NCBI RefSeq assembly: GCF_012910705.2
Contig: NZ_WTVG02000040.1
Coordinates: 806,001 to 870,000, forward strand
Source of the DNA: Aromatoleum anaerobium
GTDB taxonomy: Bacteria > Pseudomonadota > Gammaproteobacteria > Burkholderiales > Rhodocyclaceae
Length of the DNA: 64,000 nt
Direction of reading: 5' to 3'
The notes under the pieces were generated by a model. The model had not been told where the DNA came from, ran no database searches, and saw only the letters and a list, made by a program, of their open reading frames with translations. This document shows, one piece after another, positions 18,168 to 26,148 of this stretch; positions within the stretch are counted from its first letter, which is position 1; each line of letters begins with the position of its first letter. The position numbers and the translations under genes are program-made.

Positions 18168-19328
18168 TCAGTGTTCCTTGCCGTCGATCCGCGCCTGCAG
18201 CAGGAAAGGCGTGTAGCGCCACGCGAGAAGGCCGAAGCAGGCCGCCCAGCACAGCGCCGAGAGGTCGATCCACAGCACGTAGCGGCCGGGGTCGAGCTGC
18301 GTCAGCACGATGCGCAGCACGAAGCCCGCGAGCATGATCCACAACGCGAGCCTGTCGGCCGGCTCGAACACCACCTTGCGTCCGGTGTGGCCTTTCGAGA
18401 TACGCACCAGCATCGCCGGGATCACCAGCCCCATCGTACCGAACGTGAACACATGCAGCGCCAGCGCCCCGGTCCAGGCCGGCGGAGCCCAGGTGTCGAG
18501 TGCGGCGAGCAGCAGCTGCGCGATGATCGCGAGATAGCCGAGATACATGACTGCGAGGTCGAGCCGCCGCAGCCCGAGTTGCGGCTTCCAGAACACGAAA
18601 CGGATCGCCAGCAGCAGCGCCAGCACGCACGAGATCGTCGCCGCCAGCGACGGCGGCATCAGGCCGGCGAGCGCGAGCGACACCGCGAGCAGCTTGATCG
18701 CGCTGTCGAGCAGCGGATGGCGCAGCAGCTCGACCTGGAAGATGCCTTTCATGAACTGCGTCAGCGTGCGCTCCATCATCACGAGGAACGCGACGCGGAA
18801 CAGCCCCAGCGCCATCAGCCAGCCGGCGCGGAAGTGTTCCGGACTCAGGATCAGGTACTTCGCGAGCAGGAAAGCGGGCAGGATCAGCAGGAAGAAGTAG
18901 TTGTCGCGAAAACTGTCCGTCGCGCGGTGCCGGACGAGCGTCCACATCAGCATCGCGACGATCGCGGCGAGGAACGCGACATTGGACAGCGCGAACAGCG
19001 CGGGCGGCCAGGCTCCGCCGAAGAGCATGCCGATCCGCTCGACCAGCCACAACGCCACCAGCAGCATCAGCGCCGGTCCGTGGTGGCCGCGGATCTGGAC
19101 CCAGTTCTTCGAGGCCGTGAGCAGGAAGCCGCCGATGACCGCCCAGCCGAAGCCGAAGAACATCTCGTGCGCGTGCCATTGCACACCGGAAAAGCGCTGC
19201 GACGGCAGCGCCGCGTGGCCGACGAAGATCGCCGCCCATGCCAGCGGAAACAAGATGCCGGACAGGCAGGCGAGGATGAAGAAAGGCCGGAAGCCGACCA
19301 GCCATACGGGGTGCGTGGAGAATTTCAT
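18168..19328 (-). CDS. nnrS: NnrS-family haem-copper membrane protein
   Basis: A 386-residue protein with about twelve hydrophobic segments. It shows the NnrS hallmarks: HPVWLVGFRPFFILACLSG at the start, then VQWHAHEMFFGFGWAVIGGF, with His residues placed as in the haem-copper family, and TASKNWVQIRGHHGP. NnrS proteins occur in denitrifiers under NO-responsive control and protect against nitrosative stress; the exact chemistry is unclear. The stop and trailing bases are duplicated as a relic at 15581-15642. The ATG at 19328 stands divergent to the hydroxypyruvate isomerase gene across 164 bases. No FNR/NNR box with the standard TTGA-N6-TCAA form was found there. Confidence 0.92.
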   Translation of the reverse strand: MKFSTHPVWLVGFRPFFILACLSGILFPLAWAAIFVGHAALPSQRFSGVQWHAHEMFFGFGWAVIGGFLLTASKNWVQIRGHHGPALMLLVALWLVERIGMLFGGAWPPALFALSNVAFLAAIVAMLMWTLVRHRATDSFRDNYFFLLILPAFLLAKYLILSPEHFRAGWLMALGLFRVAFLVMMERTLTQFMKGIFQVELLRHPLLDSAIKLLAVSLALAGLMPPSLAATISCVLALLLAIRFVFWKPQLGLRRLDLAVMYLGYLAIIAQLLLAALDTWAPPAWTGALALHVFTFGTMGLVIPAMLVRISKGHTGRKVVFEPADRLALWIMLAGFVLRIVLTQLDPGRYVLWIDLSALCWAACFGLLAWRYTPFLLQARIDGKEH

Positions 19329-19392
19329 GCTCAGCGTCTGGGTGCGTGGCGCTTGTGCGGACGGGAATGGACGGAAACTGCGAAACCGCGCG

Positions 19393-19409
19393 GATCATAA
19401 CCCGTGATC
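19393..19409. promoter_or_regulatory. Short inverted repeat in the nnrS/hyi divergent gap
   Basis: GATCA and TGATC flank 7 bases (TAACCCG), giving a 17-base dyad about 65 bases from the nnrS start and 85 from hyi. The half-site order is the reverse of an FNR box, so I do not assign a regulator. It is short enough to be chance. Confidence 0.25.
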
Positions 19410-19492
19410 GCGGACCGGCGCGCGGGGGAATAGACTTTATCGCCGGCACGCCGCCGCCCGCAGCCGGACTGAAACGACAAGGAGAAACCTGA

Positions 19493-20278
19493 ATGCTCCG
19501 CTTCGCCGCGAACCTGACGATGCTGTTCAACGAGCTCGATTTCCTCGAGCGCTTCGACGCCGCCGCGCAGGCCGGCTTCAGGGGCGTCGAGTTCCAGTTC
19601 CCGTATGCGCTGCCGAAAGAGGCGATCGCCGAGCGGCTCGACCGCGCCGGTCTCGTGCAGGTGCTGCACAACCTGCCTGCGGGCGACTGGGAGCACGGCG
19701 AGCGCGGCATCGCGTGCCACCCCGACCGCATCGGCGAGTTCCAGGACGGTGTCGGACGCGCGATCGAGTACGCGCAGGCGCTCGGCTGCGCGCAGCTCAA
19801 CTGCCTCGCCGGGATCGCGCCGCCGGGGGTCGATCCGGACACGCTGCGCGAGACTTTCGTCGCCAACCTGCGCTTCGCCGCGGGCAAGCTCGGCGAGGCC
19901 GGCATCCGCCTGCTGATCGAGCCGATCAACACCTGGGACATCCCGGGCTTCTATCTGAACCGCAGCGCGCAGGCGGCCGCCCTCATCGACGCGGCCGGCT
20001 CGGACAACCTCTTCATCCAGTACGACATCTACCACGCGCAGCGCATGGAAGGCGAACTCGGCAACACGATCGCGCGCCACCTGCCGAAGATCGCGCACAT
20101 GCAGCTCGCCGATACCCCGGGGCGCAACGAGCCCGGCACCGGCGAGATCAACTTCGCCTGGCTGTTGGCCCACATCGACCGCCTCGGCTACGACGGCTGG
20201 ATCGGTTGCGAGTACCGCCCCGCCGCGGGCACCCTGGACGGACTCGGCTGGATCGACGCGCTGGTGCGGGCGCGCTGA
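19493..20278 (+). CDS. hyi: Hydroxypyruvate isomerase
   Basis: A 261-residue TIM-barrel sugar-isomerase-like protein that interconverts hydroxypyruvate and tartronate semialdehyde in glyoxylate metabolism. Family features include [20 protein letters not shown] at the N-terminus, metal-ligand acidic residues in [16 protein letters not shown] and in the C-terminal [10 protein letters not shown], and the [20 protein letters not shown] motif. An AAGGAG ribosome site precedes the ATG at 19493. It heads a plus-strand cluster followed by a broken glycerate kinase and a GlcG/HbpS protein, matching the order of glyoxylate-to-glycerate operons. With the kinase collapsed, its product must be handled elsewhere or the pathway is being lost. 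Confidence 0.9.
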   Translation: MLRFAANLTMLFNELDFLERFDAAAQAGFRGVEFQFPYALPKEAIAERLDRAGLVQVLHNLPAGDWEHGERGIACHPDRIGEFQDGVGRAIEYAQALGCAQLNCLAGIAPPGVDPDTLRETFVANLRFAAGKLGEAGIRLLIEPINTWDIPGFYLNRSAQAAALIDAAGSDNLFIQYDIYHAQRMEGELGNTIARHLPKIAHMQLADTPGRNEPGTGEINFAWLLAHIDRLGYDGWIGCEYRPAAGTLDGLGWIDALVRAR

Positions 20279-20291
20279 ACGCCTGAAACCG

Positions 20292-20681
20292 ATGAGGGCG
20301 ACAACCGGCTTTACGCGCAAGGAAGCCGCGATGACCCGCACTGCGCGTGAAGTCCTGCGTCGTCGAAGCCGCGCACTGCTCAGGTCCGGCGCGACGATCG
20401 CGGAGATGAACTGCGTGCGCCGCCACGGCCAGCCGGTCGCGCCGCCGTGCGTGCTGCTGTCGGGCGGCGAGACGTCGGTGACGGTGCGCGGCAACGGTCG
20501 CGGCGGACGCAATGTCGAATTCCTGCTGGCGCTCGCGCTCGCGCTCGATGGCGAACCCGGCGTGCATGCGCTCGCCGGCGACACGGACGGCGTCGACGGG
20601 CAGGAGGAGATCGCCGGCGCGTTCGTGACCGGCCCGACGCTGACCAACGTCAACGATTTCCGCGCAATCCTGGTGTTCTGA
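20292..20681 (+). pseudogene. Glycerate 2-kinase (MOFRL family) remnant with internal deletions
   Basis: An in-frame stub of about 117-129 residues where family members have about 420. It keeps a short early piece ([12 protein letters not shown]), then jumps to the MOFRL domain piece [20 protein letters not shown] with [13 protein letters not shown] and [15 protein letters not shown], and then directly to [16 protein letters not shown], the normal C-terminus. Most of the kinase domain and about 35-40 residues of MOFRL, between EEIAGAF and GPTLTNV, are gone. The frame has survived, so a stub may still be translated, but it cannot be an active kinase. Neighbours hyi and a GlcG/HbpS gene fit the ancestral operon. 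Confidence 0.8.
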
Positions 20682-20710
20682 CCCGGACACCCGAAACGAA
20701 GGAGATGGCA

Positions 20711-21157
20711 ATGAAGGACATCAAGGCACTGACGCTCGACGACGTCAAACGCATCGCCGCGGCAGCCGAAGCCGAGGCCGTCGCGAACGGCTGGGCGGTG
20801 AGCATCGCGGTGTGCGACGCCGGCGGCCACCCGCTGTGGCTGCAGCGCATGGACGGCGCGCCGCTGATGAGCGCCGTCGTCGCCCCTGAAAAAGCCCGCA
20901 CCTGCGTGATGACCGGCAAGCCGAGCAAGGTTTTCGAAGACATGGTCAACAGCGGCCGCTACGCCGCACTGGCGATGCCGGTCGTGCCACTCGAAGGCGG
21001 CGAGCCGATCGTCATCGACGGCAACGTGATCGGCGCGGTCGGCGTGTCCGGCGTCAAGGCCGGCGAGGACGCGCAGGTCGCCCGCGCGGGGCTCGCGGCG
21101 ATCACCGCGGATCTCGGCGAGCCGGCACGCGGCGCAGTGCGGGGGCAAAACGCGTGA
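20711..21157 (+). CDS. GlcG/HbpS-family haem-binding-like protein
   Basis: A 148-residue small protein of the GlcG/HbpS (DUF336) family, with the expected IAVCDAGGHPLWLQRMDGAP strand-loop, KARTC helix and VIGAVGVSGVKAGEDAQVA near the end. The family forms octamers; Streptomyces HbpS binds haem and senses redox, while GlcG sits in glycolate operons with no proven activity. No signal peptide is visible. A GGAG site favours the ATG at 20711 over the one at 20705. Its position after hyi and the glycerate-kinase remnant supports a tie to glyoxylate/glycolate metabolism. Confidence 0.85.
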   Translation: MKDIKALTLDDVKRIAAAAEAEAVANGWAVSIAVCDAGGHPLWLQRMDGAPLMSAVVAPEKARTCVMTGKPSKVFEDMVNSGRYAALAMPVVPLEGGEPIVIDGNVIGAVGVSGVKAGEDAQVARAGLAAITADLGEPARGAVRGQNA

Positions 21158-21227
21158 CGCTCGCCTGGACCCTGTGTTACACCGCTGGCAATCCGCCCAA
21201 CCTGTTCCCGCACCCGGAGATTCGCCG

Positions 21228-21488
21228 ATGAAAACGCTCACCCGCCTGCTCTGCCTTGCCGCGCTCTGCGCCGCTGCGGCCGCCTGCAGCAAAGTCACCG
21301 TCGAAAACTACGACAAGATCAAGGTCGGTATGACGTACGAGGAGGTCAAGCAGCTGCTCGGCGCGCCGAACCAGTGCAGCGACGTGATGACGGTGAAAAG
21401 CTGCACCTGGGGCGACGAGAAGCGGCACGTGCAGGTGAGCTTCGTCGCCGACCAGGTGGTGCTGTTCAACTCCGAGAACCTGCGCTAG
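21228..21488 (+). CDS. Small SmpA/OmlA-like lipoprotein
   Basis: An 86-residue protein with a lipoprotein signal peptide: KTLTRLLCLAALCAAAAAC, the lipobox Cys being residue 20. The mature part (SKVTVENYDKIKVGMTYEEV, then LLGAPNQCSD) has the beta-alpha-alpha fold signature of the SmpA/OmlA/BLIP-like group (DUF3862-like), in which KVGMTYEEVKQLLG is diagnostic. Two further cysteines (C45 and C54, in QCSD and SCTW) may form a disulfide. It probably sits on the periplasmic face of a membrane; function unknown. Its last 23 bases overlap the 3' end of the convergent EamA transporter gene. Confidence 0.82.
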   Translation: MKTLTRLLCLAALCAAAAACSKVTVENYDKIKVGMTYEEVKQLLGAPNQCSDVMTVKSCTWGDEKRHVQVSFVADQVVLFNSENLR

Positions 21489-22386
21489 CGGCGCGGGCCT
21501 GCAGCTGCCTGCCGCGCAGCGCGATGGCGCTGGTCAGGCCGAGCGCGACGGCGATGCACAGCATGCCGAAGGATTCGGGTCCGCTCGGTCGCTCGCCGAG
21601 TTCGACCCAGCCGCTCAGCACGCCGACGGCCGGGATCGCGAGCGACGACAGGCCGGCAAGGCCGGCGGGCATGCGGTCGAGGATGAACAGCCACATCAGC
21701 CACGCGAGCCCCGTCGCCAGCAGGCCGTTGTAGATCAGCGCGGCGATGAAATATGGCGTCAGGCGCGGCGGCTCGGACGGCAGCCACCACGCGATGACGC
21801 ACAGCACCAGCGAGCCCAGCAGCATCTGCCACGCGGTCAGCGACAGCAGGTCGACGCTCACGCGGGCACGCAGCCGCTTGAGCACGATCGCGCTCGCCGC
21901 CCAGGCGACGCTGCCGAGCAGCGCCAGCGTCGTGCTGAAGAGATCGCCCTGCGGTTTGGACGGGTCGAGGATGAAGACGAGCCCGACCAGCGCCAGCGCG
22001 ACGGCGACCCATTGCAGGCCGCGCACCCGTTCGCCGAGAAACACCCACGCCATCGGCAGCAGCCAGAACGGCATCGCATAGACGAGCACCGCCGTCTTGC
22101 CGGCACCGCCGCTGACGAGCGCCCACTGGATCAGCGCCGTGAAGGCGGTGGTCTGCAGCAGGCCGAGCAGCAGCGTCGGGCCGAGGGCGACCGGCCGCAG
22201 CGGCTGACGCCGCAGCGCGAGCACCGCGAACAGCGCGAGCGCACCGAACAGCGTGCGGATCGCCGAAAAATCGAACGGATCGGCATAACGCATGACGTTT
22301 TTCATGACGACCCAGTTGTAGCCCCAGATCAGTGACAGCAGCACGAGGATTCCGGCCGCCAGTTTGAGTTCGAGATTCTTTTTCAT
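21466..22386 (-). CDS. EamA/DMT-family exporter
   Basis: A 306-residue permease with ten hydrophobic helices in two EamA repeats (about 10-140 and 155-290). It begins LELKLAAGILVLLSLIWGYN and includes GAGKTAVLVYAMPFWLLPMAWVF, a common YdcZ/RhaT/EamA motif; the second repeat begins LALLGSVAWAASAIVLKR. Members move amino acids or metabolites outward; substrate unknown. The ATG at 22386 gives the MKKNLELK start. The gene is divergent from amtB by about 230 bases, a region containing the NtrC-type site, so co-regulation with nitrogen status is possible though the site is nearer amtB logic. The 3' end overlaps the lipoprotein gene. Confidence 0.88.
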   Translation of the reverse strand: MKKNLELKLAAGILVLLSLIWGYNWVVMKNVMRYADPFDFSAIRTLFGALALFAVLALRRQPLRPVALGPTLLLGLLQTTAFTALIQWALVSGGAGKTAVLVYAMPFWLLPMAWVFLGERVRGLQWVAVALALVGLVFILDPSKPQGDLFSTTLALLGSVAWAASAIVLKRLRARVSVDLLSLTAWQMLLGSLVLCVIAWWLPSEPPRLTPYFIAALIYNGLLATGLAWLMWLFILDRMPAGLAGLSSLAIPAVGVLSGWVELGERPSGPESFGMLCIAVALGLTSAIALRGRQLQARAASAGSRS

Positions 22387-22442
22387 TGTCTGCCCTGTTG
22401 GAACATGCGCCGCCGGCCCGCCCGCCGTGTTTTCGAGGCACT

Positions 22443-22510
22443 GCGACGAGGCGTGCCGCACCGTGATTGTGCATCCGGCTTGCCGACATGCACCACGACC
22501 GGGATTCCGG
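22443..22510 (+). repeat. Diverged repeat, copy A (amtB upstream region)
   Basis: This 68-base stretch resembles 25722-25790 in the same orientation, sharing GCGACGAGGC, CGCACCG, CCGGCTTGCCG, TGCACCAC and CGGGATT in order. Copy A holds the intact NtrC-type site; copy B has a decayed version. It suggests a promoter-region duplication rather than a mobile element. Confidence 0.6.
22457..22473 (+). promoter_or_regulatory. NtrC-type enhancer site upstream of amtB
   Basis: GCAC-CGTGATT-GTGC is an exact GCAC-N7-GTGC dyad, the consensus spacing of NtrC binding sites as in E. coli glnA (TGCAC..GTGCA). It lies about 115 bases upstream of the proposed sigma-54 promoter of amtB, a normal enhancer distance. 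A second dyad, GCACCA-N15-TGGTGC, follows at 22491-22517. The assignment rests on consensus and context, not on data. Confidence 0.65.
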
Positions 22511-22568
22511 TGGTGCGCCGCAGCGCAGGATCTTCCCAGGATATTGAAACAAAACGTTTAATTTTTTC

Positions 22569-22582
22569 GGTTCGGTTTTTGC
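22569..22582 (+). promoter_or_regulatory. Candidate sigma-54 promoter of amtB
   Basis: GGTTCGGTTTTTGC supplies the invariant GG and GC separated by exactly 10 bases, with a good -12 element (TTTTTGCT) and a weaker -24 element (CGGTTCG). Transcription would start near 22593, leaving about 22 bases before the amtB ATG, and an NtrC-type site lies upstream. The combination supports the call more than the -24 match alone. Confidence 0.55.
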
Positions 22583-22615
22583 TTAGTTGATCGGATTTGC
22601 CACTGGAGTCCGTTC

Positions 22616-23818
22616 ATGGAGCAGTTCAAGACCTCGGCCGACGTCCTCTTTGTATTGCTTGGCGCCATCATGGTGCTCGCGATGCACGCGGGATTCGCCT
22701 TCCTCGAAGTCGGCACGGTACGCAAGAAGAACCAGGTGAACGCGCTGGTGAAGATCATCAGCGATTTCGCGATGTCCTCGATCGCGTATTTTCTCATTGG
22801 CTACTCGATCGCCTACGGCACCGATTTTTTCGTCGGTGCCGACCGCCTCGTCGCCAGCTCGGGCTATGAACTGGTCAAGTTCTTCTTCCTGCTCACTTTC
22901 GCCGCGGCCATTCCCGCGATCATCTCCGGCGGCATCGCGGAGCGCGCGCGCTTCGGGCCACAGCTGATCGCGACATTCGTGATCGTCGGCTTTCTCTACC
23001 CGTTCTTCGAAGGCGTCATCTGGAACGGCAACCTCGGTTTTCAGAGCTGGCTCGAAGCCGCGTTCGGCGCGAAGTTCCACGACTTCGCCGGCAGCGTCGT
23101 CGTGCATGCCTTCGGTGGCTGGATCGCGCTGCCCGCCGTGCTGCTGCTCGGCGCGCGCCGCGGGCGCTACCACAAGAACGGCGCGATCTCGGCGCATCCG
23201 CCGTCGAGCATCCCGTTCCTCGCGCTCGGCGCGTGGATCCTGACCGTCGGCTGGTTCGGCTTCAACGTGATGAGCGCGCAGCGGCTCGACGCCGTCAACG
23301 GGCTCGTCGCGATCAATTCGTTGATGGCGATGGTCGGCGGCACGCTCGCGGCGCTCGCCGCCGGGCGCAACGACCCGGGCTTCGTGCATAACGGCCCGCT
23401 CGCGGGACTGGTCGCGGTGTGCGCCGGCTCTGACCTGATGCACCCCGGCGGTGCGCTGGTGGTCGGCGCGGTCGCCGGCGGCCTGTTCGTGTTCCTGTTC
23501 ACGGTCGCGCAGAACCGCTGGAAGATCGACGACGTGCTCGGCGTGTGGCCGCTGCACGGCCTGTGCGGCGCGTGGGGCGGCATCGCGGCCGGAATCTTCG
23601 GCTCGACCGCGCTCGGCGGCCTCGGCGGCGTCAGCTTAGCGGCGCAGACGATCGGAACGCTCGCCGGCATCGTCGTCGCGCTCGCCGGCGGCACGGTGGT
23701 CTACGGCGCGATCAAGGCGACGATGGGCCTGCGGCTCGACCCCGAACAGGAATTCGCCGGCGCCGACCTGTCGCTGCACAGGATCTCGGCGACTGCGGAA
23801 CGCGAAACGTCGTGGTGA
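22616..23818 (+). CDS. amtB: Ammonium transporter
   Basis: A 400-residue channel with about eleven helices. The twin-histidine pore pair is at H164 (SVVVHAFGGW) and H314 (WPLHGLCGAWGG), and the SGGIAERARF and DDVLGVWPLHG motifs are conserved. It brings ammonium or ammonia across the inner membrane under nitrogen limitation and is normally gated by a PII protein. The usual glnK partner is not next to it: upstream is a divergent EamA gene, downstream an ATPase on the other strand. There is no N-terminal signal extension. The ATG at 22616 follows GGAG by 7 bases and a sigma-54-type promoter. Confidence 0.94.
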   Translation: MEQFKTSADVLFVLLGAIMVLAMHAGFAFLEVGTVRKKNQVNALVKIISDFAMSSIAYFLIGYSIAYGTDFFVGADRLVASSGYELVKFFFLLTFAAAIPAIISGGIAERARFGPQLIATFVIVGFLYPFFEGVIWNGNLGFQSWLEAAFGAKFHDFAGSVVVHAFGGWIALPAVLLLGARRGRYHKNGAISAHPPSSIPFLALGAWILTVGWFGFNVMSAQRLDAVNGLVAINSLMAMVGGTLAALAAGRNDPGFVHNGPLAGLVAVCAGSDLMHPGGALVVGAVAGGLFVFLFTVAQNRWKIDDVLGVWPLHGLCGAWGGIAAGIFGSTALGGLGGVSLAAQTIGTLAGIVVALAGGTVVYGAIKATMGLRLDPEQEFAGADLSLHRISATAERETSW

Positions 23819-23842
23819 GCGGCCGTGATCGCAGGAAGCAGG

Positions 23843-25042
23843 TTATGCCGATTCGTTCCGCCACGAGTCCCCCGGCATGATCCGCTTCATGAACTCATCA
23901 AAGAGCGGGACGGTGAAGGCCGTATCTCCATGCGATGGGCTCCAGACCATACCCTTGCTGATGATCTTCCCTCGTGTGGGGGCAAGGGCCGAAACCTCCC
24001 GGCCAAGAACGGCAGCAATATCGCCGGAGCGGTGCGGCCCCGGCCCCAGTTCGGCCATCGCTCTGAGGTAACGGCGCTCCAGAGGGGTCATGCGGTCGAA
24101 TCGCACCCGGAAGAAGCTCTCATCAAGGGCAGCGATCGCCACACTGCTGGCTCGCTCTACATGGGACAGCGTAATCGGGCTGGCATCGGCCAAATCCCAG
24201 GCGTGCTTCCCCCATTCCTGAAGAAAGTAGGGATAGCCCCGCGTATGAGCAATGATCGCCTTGACCGCGTCGTCGTCGAACTTGACGCCCAGCGCCTCGG
24301 CTGGCGCTTCCAGGGCTTTGCGTGCATCAGCGCTGGCAAGGGGGCCGACCTCCGGGTAATCGAAGAGCCGCTCGGCATAGGATTTGGCACTGCCGGCCCG
24401 TTCCCGTAACTGAGGGAGACCCGCGCCGACGAGCATGACCGGCAAGCGCAGCTGGGCACACCGATGCAGCGCAGAAATCAATGCCGCAAATTGCGCTTCG
24501 TTGATGTACTGCAGTTCATCGATGAACATCACTACTGCCGTGCCGGCCTCTTTCGCAGCGCTCCCGACCTGTTCCAGAAGGGTAGCCAGATCGGTTTCCA
24601 GATCGCCGTTATCGGCAAGTCCGGGTTCGGGTTCGTAATCGATGCCGACTTCGATGTCGTGGTATGTGATCCGCAAAGCCTTGGCAAAACCCGCCAGGGC
24701 GCGAAGCCCTCGCTTCGCCACGTCCTTTGCTGCTTCTACCCGGCTCAGACGCAACAGCGCGACGCGTAACTGAGGGGCCAGGAGCGCCGGCAATGATCGC
24801 CCCTCAGGGGCTTCCATGCGGACGGTCTGCATTCCGTCGGCTTCGGTATCGATACGCATCCGTTCGAGGAGTACGGTTTTACCGACTCCCCGAAGCCCCA
24901 CCAAGAGGACACTCTTGGCCGGATTGCCGATCCGGATCCGCTGCAGCGCGATTCGCACGATGCGGCGCAACTCGTCCCGGCCAGCCAGCTCTGGCGGCGG
25001 AGAGCCGGCTCCTGGGGCGTATGGGTTACGTACGGGATCCAC
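23843..25042 (-). CDS. AAA+ ATPase with Orc1/Cdc6-like architecture
   Basis: A 399-residue ATP-binding protein. Walker A is GLRGVGKT (49-56), Walker B VVMFIDELQY (170-179), and GAGLPQLRERAG gives the sensor-1 region; the C-terminal third resembles a winged-helix lid (RSGDIAAVLGREVSALAPTR). The general form matches a family of stand-alone bacterial ATPases found near mobile DNA, some with DNA-binding roles; no substrate is known. Codon use is less GC-extreme than in amtB next door. It is convergent with amtB with only 24 bases between, and divergent from the TerB-like gene across an A/T-rich promoter zone. Defence, transposition helper and stress ATPase are all open. Confidence 0.82.
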   Translation of the reverse strand: MDPVRNPYAPGAGSPPPELAGRDELRRIVRIALQRIRIGNPAKSVLLVGLRGVGKTVLLERMRIDTEADGMQTVRMEAPEGRSLPALLAPQLRVALLRLSRVEAAKDVAKRGLRALAGFAKALRITYHDIEVGIDYEPEPGLADNGDLETDLATLLEQVGSAAKEAGTAVVMFIDELQYINEAQFAALISALHRCAQLRLPVMLVGAGLPQLRERAGSAKSYAERLFDYPEVGPLASADARKALEAPAEALGVKFDDDAVKAIIAHTRGYPYFLQEWGKHAWDLADASPITLSHVERASSVAIAALDESFFRVRFDRMTPLERRYLRAMAELGPGPHRSGDIAAVLGREVSALAPTRGKIISKGMVWSPSHGDTAFTVPLFDEFMKRIMPGDSWRNESA

Positions 25043-25207
25043 GGCTATACCAACCTTACCAATGTTATCGTCGCAAGATAATATTAGTAAGCTTAGTTGA
25101 TATCAAGCGCCATTGAAGCCGATGAAACCCCTGTGTTCGATGCGGTGTCCCTACAGCAACTCGCAATCCACCGCTCGCGAACGCCGCCGCCCCCGGAGAA
25201 CCCCCCG

Positions 25208-25693
25208 ATGCTTCGTACCCTCAACGACCTGTTTCGCTCGCTGTTCGATGTCCCTCCCCCCGCCGACGAACCGGCCGGCCAGCACACGCTACAGCTGGCG
25301 ACCGCGGTGCTGCTCGTCGAGGTGATGCGCAGCGACGCGAAGATCGGCGCGCAGGAACGGCGTGCCGTGCTCGCAGCCCTGCACGACAAGTTCGCCCTCG
25401 CCGACGACGAACTCGAGCGCCTGTTCGAACTGGCCGAAACGCACGCCCGCGAAGCGACCGATTTCCATCATTTCACGTCGAAGATCAACAAGGGTTTCAG
25501 CGCCGAACAGAAATTGCGCATCGTCGAATTGCTGTGGCAGGTCGCGCTCGCCGACGGCCACATCAGTCATCATGAAAACCACCTGATGCGCAAGCTCGGC
25601 GACCTGCTCCACATTCCTCACGCCGCCTACGTCGCCGCGAAGCAGCGCGCCCGCCAGCACATGAACGTGCCCGACGCGCCAGCCGGTCCGTGA
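25208..25693 (+). CDS. TerB-family protein
   Basis: A 161-residue all-helical protein of the TerB tellurite-resistance-like family. The paired acidic, helical signature is visible as LLVEVMRSDAKIGAQERRAV in the first half and WQVALADGHISHHENHLMRK in the second, where the DxxxxxxE pattern is the metal-binding-type motif. The ATG at 25208 comes after GGAGAA. TerB-like domains occur in tellurite/phage-response operons and alone; here no terA/terC/terD neighbour is present, so the function is unknown. Composition is that of the GC-rich host, unlike the island to its right. Confidence 0.85.
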   Translation: MLRTLNDLFRSLFDVPPPADEPAGQHTLQLATAVLLVEVMRSDAKIGAQERRAVLAALHDKFALADDELERLFELAETHAREATDFHHFTSKINKGFSAEQKLRIVELLWQVALADGHISHHENHLMRKLGDLLHIPHAAYVAAKQRARQHMNVPDAPAGP

Positions 25694-25721
25694 TCGCACG
25701 GTGATCGCGCATCACGGCACC

Positions 25722-25790
25722 GCGACGAGGCATTGCGCACCGCAATCGTCCGGCTTGCCGGCCGGTCTGCACCACAGCCGGGATTGCGCC
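25722..25790 (+). repeat. Diverged repeat, copy B (decayed amtB-type upstream region)
   Basis: Matches 22443-22510 in order and orientation, but the NtrC-type dyad is spoiled (GCAC-CGCAATC-GTCC). It lies just after the TerB-like gene and before the island and has no matching gene downstream, so it may mark where an ancestral neighbour was lost. Confidence 0.55.
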
Positions 25791-25967
25791 GAATCGGGCG
25801 ACGATCAGGGAGATTGGAAATCGGCGCCAACGCGTGTGTGCGATCGGTTTCCGCGAACGATTGTTCCCGACCCAATGGCGATGTTCATGCCTGCACGGAA
25901 TGCAATGGCAGGTAACCGAGCAGACACGTCACCGAAATTAGCTCCTCACAGTGAACGTCGAGTGGTC

Positions 25968-26105
25968 CTACATAGGATCAGCGATGGACGGCCCCACGAA
26001 CCAGCGGTAGAACAGGTGGTAGTCGAGGCACTCGACCAGCAGCCGTCTCGAGCGGATCGAGAGCAGGATCTGACGCAGCAGTGCCTTGAGCAGGCCTTCT
26101 TTTCC
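25968..26105 (-). mobile_element. IS5-family transposase fragment
   Basis: The minus-strand frame reads GLLKALLRQILLSIRSRRLL then LDYHLFYRWFVGPSIADPM-stop. It aligns well with the N-terminal segment of DUF772-type IS5 transposases (LLRALLLQAFYSIRSERQLM...LDYNLLFRWFVGLS). Only about 45 residues remain, with several substitutions and a stop where DDPVWD would continue. No inverted ends were found. It is a dead insertion-sequence scrap at the left edge of the AT-richer island. Confidence 0.75.
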
Positions 26106-26148
26106 CCTCGATGTTATGATGCGCAATTCCACGGACTTCCGATAATCC

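Larger units (their letters stand above)
25694..26148. other. Gene-free left flank of the island
   Basis: These 455 bases hold the diverged repeat copy B and a transposase scrap. No intact gene is seen. Base composition falls from GC-rich to mixed toward the right end, marking the island boundary. Confidence 0.6.
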
